The notes under the pieces: generated by a model | Database searches by the model: none | The model's input: only the letters and a program-made list of their open reading frames with translations | Told to the model about the DNA's origin: nothing | Made by a program: the position numbers and the translations under genes | Shown: piece after piece, positions 60,015 to 64,000 of the stretch | Numbering within the stretch: the first letter of the stretch is position 1 | How the letters are laid out: each line of letters begins with the position of its first letter | Origin: Anaerolineae bacterium | GTDB lineage: Bacteria; Chloroflexota; Anaerolineae; B4-G1; SLSP01 | Direction: 5' to 3' | NCBI GenBank assembly: GCA_016931185.1 | Contig: JAFGFI010000111.1 | Coordinates: forward strand, 1-64,000 | DNA: 64,000 bases

Positions 60015-61493
60015 ATGATAAATGGATTAAGTTATATCTATACTGCTGCCCTGGCCGGATTAGCCCTTTATGCCATCCACATCCTTATCCTGATTATCCT
60101 TTATCTGTGGCACCGGCAGGATGCCCCCCCCGCACTTCCACACCTGGCAGAGACTGAATTTCCCAGGGTAACCGTACAAGTTCCCCTATGTAACGAGCGC
60201 TATGTGGTTAAACGCATTTTAGATGCAGTCGCTGCCCTAGATTGGCCCCGCGGGCAATTAGAGATCCAGGTTTTGGACGACTCAACCGACGAAACGACGG
60301 ATCTCGCGCGTGCAAAAATCCAATCGCTACAAACACAAGGGTATACAGCTCACCTACTCCATCGCCAATATCCCACCGGTCACAAAGCGGGGGCACTCGC
60401 CATTGGCCTCCAACACACCCAAAGTGATTTTATTGCCATCTTCGATGCCGATTTTTGCCCACAACCGGACTTTCTACGGCAAACTGTCCCTTATCTGATA
60501 CAAAACACAACGCTCGGTATGGTACAAGCGCGCTGGGAACATCTCAACGCCGAATATTCCCCTGTAACCCGCGCCCAAGCATTATTGCTGGATGCGCACT
60601 TCACCGTGGAACATATCGCGCGCAATCGCTCAGGATTGCTAATGAACTTCAACGGCACAGCCGGCGTTTGGCGACGCCAGGCTATTGTCGAAGCCGGGGG
60701 GTGGCAAAGTGACACAGTAGCCGAAGACCTTGATATAAGCTACCGTGCCCAACTTGCCGGATGGCAAATTGCCTATCTTCCCCATGTCATCGCACCTGCC
60801 GAATTACCCCCCCTCGTCGCCGCATTCAAACAACAACAATACCGTTGGGCCAAAGGTGCGACACAAGTGCTACGTAAATTAGCCATACCCATCTTGCGTT
60901 CTCCTCGCCTTAACATCTTCCAGAAAACGATGGCTCTATTGCACTTAAGCGGGTATATGACTCAACCCTTGTTTCTGATCTTGCTCCTGCTCACCTTACC
61001 CACAATATTTTTTCATCCCCATTTACCCACACTTGTTGCATTATTGGGCACGATAACCACTATCCCCCCACTTCTCTACCTGGTGGGGCAAATAGCACTC
61101 CGTCCCAATTGGCCGCGCCGCATCCTGGCATATCCTGTGCTAATGCTCCTCGGTCTCGGTATCACCTGGAGTTCAACTTTAGCAATATTGGATGGGCTAT
61201 CACATTGGGGAGGTACGTTTAAACGCACCCCCAAATTTCAATTGAAGGGGAAGAAAGGGAAATGGGATCACACCGACTACCGAATTAAACTAGATCGGGC
61301 CTTATTAGGAGAATGTCTTATCGGAATTTATGCTCTCTTGGTAATGAGATTATCACATCAATACCAACAAACAGATCTTATCCCTTTTAGCCTCATCTAC
61401 CTCAGTAGTGAAATTCTAATTATTGCAAGTACGTTACATCAAGCCACACACCATAAAAGACACCCATCCAACACAAACAGCGAGGCGAGTTAG
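60015..61493 (+). CDS. Membrane-bound processive family 2 glycosyltransferase (CesA/CslA-like)
   Basis: A 492-residue GT2 enzyme. One N-terminal helix is followed by a cytoplasmic GT-A domain with VLDDSTDETTD, the FDADFCP metal motif, EDLDISYR (catalytic base) and QQYRWAKG (the QxxRW acceptor motif); then several helices (about 310-405) form the translocation channel. The mix resembles glucomannan synthase-like CslA proteins, although cellulose synthase-like or hyaluronan-type chemistry is possible. No PilZ domain. Likely makes and exports a surface beta-linked polysaccharide. Its stop codon lies in the loop of a perfect hairpin. Confidence 0.9.
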   Translation: MINGLSYIYTAALAGLALYAIHILILIILYLWHRQDAPPALPHLAETEFPRVTVQVPLCNERYVVKRILDAVAALDWPRGQLEIQVLDDSTDETTDLARAKIQSLQTQGYTAHLLHRQYPTGHKAGALAIGLQHTQSDFIAIFDADFCPQPDFLRQTVPYLIQNTTLGMVQARWEHLNAEYSPVTRAQALLLDAHFTVEHIARNRSGLLMNFNGTAGVWRRQAIVEAGGWQSDTVAEDLDISYRAQLAGWQIAYLPHVIAPAELPPLVAAFKQQQYRWAKGATQVLRKLAIPILRSPRLNIFQKTMALLHLSGYMTQPLFLILLLLTLPTIFFHPHLPTLVALLGTITTIPPLLYLVGQIALRPNWPRRILAYPVLMLLGLGITWSSTLAILDGLSHWGGTFKRTPKFQLKGKKGKWDHTDYRIKLDRALLGECLIGIYALLVMRLSHQYQQTDLIPFSLIYLSSEILIIASTLHQATHHKRHPSNTNSEAS

Positions 61494-61503
61494 CTCGCCT
61501 CGC
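61480..61503. terminator. Hairpin spanning the stop codon of the GT2 gene
   Basis: GCGAGGCGAG (61480-61489) pairs perfectly with 61494-61503. The 4-base loop TTAG contains the TAG stop (61491-61493). No T-tract follows on the + strand, so it may instead stabilise the 3' end or act with a separate terminator. Confidence 0.55.
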
Positions 61504-61562
61504 TGATCCAAGAAAAAAACATAAGCCTGATCCAAATATTAAGTGGGTGGCTAAAGTTTAAA

Positions 61563-62090
61563 TTACTTCTTTTTCTCGATCTTCGGAGGTTCTGGCTCTA
61601 CATCCACCACACTCTGAGGTTTAGGAAGTTCTGGGGCAGATGGAGCTGCTGTTCCTCTTGACTTAGGTGGTTCCAATTGTGGAGGCTGTAAATCCTGAGG
61701 CATATAGGTTTGCCCCCTGAAATAGGCCCCCTCATTCACCAAGAGAGATTTAACCGTCATATCCCCCCACACACGACCGGTTTCCAATATTTCAACACGG
61801 TTCGCTGTAATATTGCCTTGCACAGCACCAGCGACAGAAACATTGTTAGCTTTAATTTCGGCTAACACTTTGGCACTTTCTGTAATAACCAGGTTGCCTG
61901 TCAACTCAACATTGCCCTCAACAATACCATCAATACGTAGACCACCATCCCCTTGCACATCTCCTTTTACATACGTATTAGGACCCACCGTTGACTCAAT
62001 TGGCAATTGGGTTGAATGACTTCGGGTAATCACGGGTGCCTTCTGTGAGGCAGTAGTAGTTGTTTTACCTTTCCCACCAAAGAATGACAT
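61563..62090 (-). CDS. Bactofilin (polymer-forming cytoskeletal protein)
   Basis: A 175-residue protein with AAGGAGG before the ATG. A flexible N-terminus (about 35 residues) is followed by the bactofilin beta-helix of short hydrophobic strands (VKGDVQGDGGLRIDGIVEGNVELTGNLVI, here in pieces; AEIKANNVSVAGAVQGNI) and a Pro-rich tail ending in EKKK. Bactofilins self-assemble into filaments that help shape the cell or place envelope enzymes. It has its own promoter upstream (62127-62154) and is encoded near envelope polysaccharide genes. Confidence 0.9.
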   Translation of the reverse strand: MSFFGGKGKTTTTASQKAPVITRSHSTQLPIESTVGPNTYVKGDVQGDGGLRIDGIVEGNVELTGNLVITESAKVLAEIKANNVSVAGAVQGNITANRVEILETGRVWGDMTVKSLLVNEGAYFRGQTYMPQDLQPPQLEPPKSRGTAAPSAPELPKPQSVVDVEPEPPKIEKKK

Positions 62091-62126
62091 AAATTCCTCC
62101 TTGTGAATTATCTACTTAATAGAAAC

Positions 62127-62154
62127 ATCATAACCGGGGTTAACAGTTTGTCAA
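62127..62154 (-). promoter_or_regulatory. Promoter of the bactofilin gene
   Basis: On the minus strand a perfect TTGACA (62154-62149), a 16-base spacer and TATGAT (62132-62127, 5 of 6 matches) lie between the DUF4446 gene stop and bactofilin. Transcription from about 62120 gives a 30-base leader with AAGGAGG. Confidence 0.68.
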
Positions 62155-62156
62155 AC

Positions 62157-62648
62157 CTAGACAGGGATTCCTTCTACCATCAAACGTGCTGCCCCAAGCG
62201 ATTGTTGCTCTTCAGCACTCAAAGTATGGGTAGAACGCCACTTTTCAAGAGGTTTTGCATAAATACGCGTCTCCCCGCGACCATGTAAAGAAGACAACAT
62301 AACACCACTGCCAGATTCATCTACTAATGCTAACGAAAAGCTCTGTTCTCCACCCGCATCCGCAAACGCATTATAGCGCACCACCCCGTATCCCTGTAAT
62401 GTATGGGGCTGAATCTGTGCAAGTTGAGCTAATTGTATCTCTGATTGTTTTAAACGTTGCTCCTGCTCATCCAAACGGGACAATAGATTTACAATCGTGA
62501 CCTGATCCCCCTCTTCCGCTAAAGACAGAATCCGTTGATAACGTTCTTCTACAGTCTTTAACCGGCCCTCCAGCATATAAATCCAATAGGCTGCTATACC
62601 TAATAAAATCGTATAGGCAACAATCCATGGAATTAAAATCCAATTCAT
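62157..62648 (-). CDS. DUF4446-family membrane protein
   Basis: A 163-residue protein with GAGGAGG before the ATG. One N-terminal membrane helix (about 5-26), a coiled coil (about 28-78) and a conserved C-terminal domain with VVRYNAFADAGGEQSFSLAL, SSLHGRGETRIYAKPL and a late LSAEEQQSL. This matches DUF4446, which is found near chromosome-partitioning or envelope genes in several phyla; its role is unknown. It lies 32 bases after the large membrane protein gene, in the same direction. Confidence 0.85.
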   Translation of the reverse strand: MNWILIPWIVAYTILLGIAAYWIYMLEGRLKTVEERYQRILSLAEEGDQVTIVNLLSRLDEQEQRLKQSEIQLAQLAQIQPHTLQGYGVVRYNAFADAGGEQSFSLALVDESGSGVMLSSLHGRGETRIYAKPLEKWRSTHTLSAEEQQSLGAARLMVEGIPV

Positions 62649-62680
62649 ATATCATCCTCCTCTAGCTTATACAACTTGAA

Positions 62681-64000
62681 TTATTCAACAACAACAGGAC
62701 CTAAAATAAATCTATCTCCTGTCATTGTGCCATTCACACTAAACTGGGGAATACGACGCACACTTCCCATTTCATACATGCCCACTTCTAACCAATATTG
62801 TCCCGGAGGAAGGTCTTCAGGCAACGTCAGCCGATAAGGATCAATGACCCGTTGCCCTTCCAACCACTTAGGGAACCACAAGTACGAAGGAAACGCTCCC
62901 CCTAACGGCGTGTAATCATGCCCCAACCGGGGAACACCCCCAGCGTCAATCAAATGAATGAAAACAGTGTAGCTGGTACGTGGACGCGCCAACACCTGCC
63001 AGTCCAATGTCAAATGAAAAGGCTGCCCTGGCTGCAAGGATAATGGGGCATCCCATATTCCTGTCCGTGTTTGCCATCCTGAATGAACACGCGCGGACAT
63101 AAGCGCCACATCATTGCCAATATTGGTTAATGCCCGGCTCACCACGCGGCCTTCACGCGCAGCGGTGGCATGGGGAGTAACAACAATATCCCCTAACACT
63201 ATCTGCCTTTGACCATCTGTAAAGAAGAGATCGACTCCCGTCTCCGTCATATCAGTATACCCCAGTTGGAGCGGATATATGTCTGGTGATAATGTATAGG
63301 GTACATATACCTCATATCGTTCCACAATAATCTCTCCCGGCAACCACTCCGGGGTAAGGCAACGACTATCTGTCGTCCATCGTTGCTCAACTGTTCCCAA
63401 TAATGCAAAGGGCATCAAAATCCCGGTCTGTGTCGCGACCACACGCGCGTAAAGTATCACGGGCACAATTCCCCCCTGTGGCACTGAGGTCACAGGCAAA
63501 TCATAGCCTACTAGCTCTACCCTATTCCCGGCCCACACGTTCTCTAACGGATACTGGGGCGCAACCGGTTCGGTTGCGGGCGGCTCTAAAACCCGCCACA
63601 TGTCCCCCTCAGGGCGCAAGCGAAAGCCCAGGTCACGAATTTCACGACGATAGTTGGATAAATAAACCGGTCCTAGAGGTAAATTTCCAAAGACGCTCTC
63701 AGCCCAAGGAGAGTCGCCGGTCACATACACATGACGCAAATCCTCCTCAGCTACCTGGACATCCTCAACATAAGTATAATAGAAATAAGGCGTCAAATGT
63801 TCCCAATCCGAAACGAAAGCGGCACGGGTATCTCGCTGCTCAAAGCGCGCCACCAATCGCGCGAAAAATAGATCGGCGTCATTCCAATCGCGCAGAGAGA
63901 TACGCGGAAACGTATATATGCCCACGCCCACCGGAATTCCTAATAGTAGAATAGAAGCTATTATGACACAGATTTGTGCCCGGCGATGGTCACAAATCCG
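62681..64000 (-). CDS. C-terminal part of a large membrane glycosyltransferase-like protein (truncated by window edge)
   Basis: The frame stays open to base 64000, so the gene continues outside; the visible GTG at 63931 is not the start. The visible 439 codons begin with a membrane helix (ICVIIASILLLGIPVGVGIY), then an extracytoplasmic part (RDWNDADLFFARLVARFEQ, FVSDWEHLTPYFYYTYVED) like that of DUF2723-type O-mannosyltransferase-like proteins. Two beta-sandwich domains follow; the last (LTLDWQVLARPRTSYTVFIHL, GQYWLEVGMYEM) is also at the C-terminus of the protein at 20-22.3 kb. Function by family: transfer of sugars from lipid donors. The N-terminal catalytic half is not visible. Confidence 0.75.
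   Translation of the reverse strand, partial: RICDHRRAQICVIIASILLLGIPVGVGIYTFPRISLRDWNDADLFFARLVARFEQRDTRAAFVSDWEHLTPYFYYTYVEDVQVAEEDLRHVYVTGDSPWAESVFGNLPLGPVYLSNYRREIRDLGFRLRPEGDMWRVLEPPATEPVAPQYPLENVWAGNRVELVGYDLPVTSVPQGGIVPVILYARVVATQTGILMPFALLGTVEQRWTTDSRCLTPEWLPGEIIVERYEVYVPYTLSPDIYPLQLGYTDMTETGVDLFFTDGQRQIVLGDIVVTPHATAAREGRVVSRALTNIGNDVALMSARVHSGWQTRTGIWDAPLSLQPGQPFHLTLDWQVLARPRTSYTVFIHLIDAGGVPRLGHDYTPLGGAFPSYLWFPKWLEGQRVIDPYRLTLPEDLPPGQYWLEVGMYEMGSVRRIPQFSVNGTMTGDRFILGPVVVE

Noticed and set aside
1..64000. CRISPR array, tRNA, rRNA, prophage or integron.
   Set aside because: I saw no regularly spaced direct repeats, no cloverleaf or rRNA sequence, and no integrase, transposase or capsid genes.

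Overview
The window looks like chromosomal DNA of an anaerobic Chloroflexota bacterium, most likely of the Anaerolineae. This is inferred from family content, not from a marker gene: a 1,723-residue DUF2298/'YYY'-type membrane protein, a PTPS-related membrane glycosyltransferase, Thr-Pro-rich linkers on secreted proteins, soluble Ser/Thr kinases with FHA partners, a bacterial Elp3, bactofilin, and an Hdr/aldehyde-ferredoxin-oxidoreductase gene cluster. I see no rRNA, tRNA, CRISPR array, intact insertion sequence or phage genes.

Layout. 0.2-7.0 kb: one rightward signalling operon (Ser/Thr kinase with PQQ propeller, PP2C phosphatase, J-domain/VWA protein, zinc-ribbon/FHA protein, small unknown protein, OmpR-type regulator, small GTPase). 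7.0-8.2 kb: a repeat-rich gap and a YugP-type membrane protease. 8.3-15.3 kb: a leftward envelope operon (two FlgD-like lipoproteins, two GT2 glycosyltransferases, a secreted glycosidase, a TPR lipoprotein). 15.4-20 kb: an exported GH3 protein and a divergent pair, membrane Ser/Thr kinase and FHA/winged-helix regulator. 20-22.3 kb: a membrane glycosyltransferase. 22.4-27.3 kb: S1 protein, SmpB, CtpA-type protease, a zinc protein and Elp3. 27.5-36.6 kb: a methyltransferase, the giant membrane protein, a GH57 protein and glycogen synthase. 36.8-48.5 kb: a cNMP-binding histidine kinase, a secreted LTD/DUF11/PLD protein, a leftward operon (PP2C-like phosphatase, P-loop kinase, flotillin-like protein, MobB), a CpaF-type ATPase and a helix-hairpin-helix protein. 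48.6-51.4 kb: a secreted beta-helix protein. 51.8-59.8 kb: a tight leftward operon MoaD-AOR-FeS-HdrA(MvhD)-HdrC-HdrB-polyferredoxin. 60-64 kb: a processive GT2, bactofilin, a DUF4446 protein and the end of another large membrane glycosyltransferase-like protein.

Three themes connect the window. First, protein phosphorylation: two Ser/Thr kinases, two PP2C-fold phosphatases, two FHA proteins, a histidine kinase and an unpaired response regulator. Second, building and decorating the envelope: glycosyltransferases, glycosidases, lipoproteins and exported repeat proteins. Third, a putative tungsten/molybdenum oxidoreductase tied to an Hdr-type electron-bifurcating module; this 7-gene operon is the best candidate for an unusual biochemical system here and resembles the Bam-type architecture.

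At the DNA level, the + strand is rich in G and T up to about 20 kb and rich in C and A after about 22 kb. Gene orientation changes with it, which suggests converging replication forks (a terminus-proximal region). Several genes without a Shine-Dalgarno sequence have a -10 box 6-9 bases before the start codon, which predicts leaderless mRNAs. At least three families of short palindromic intergenic repeats are present.
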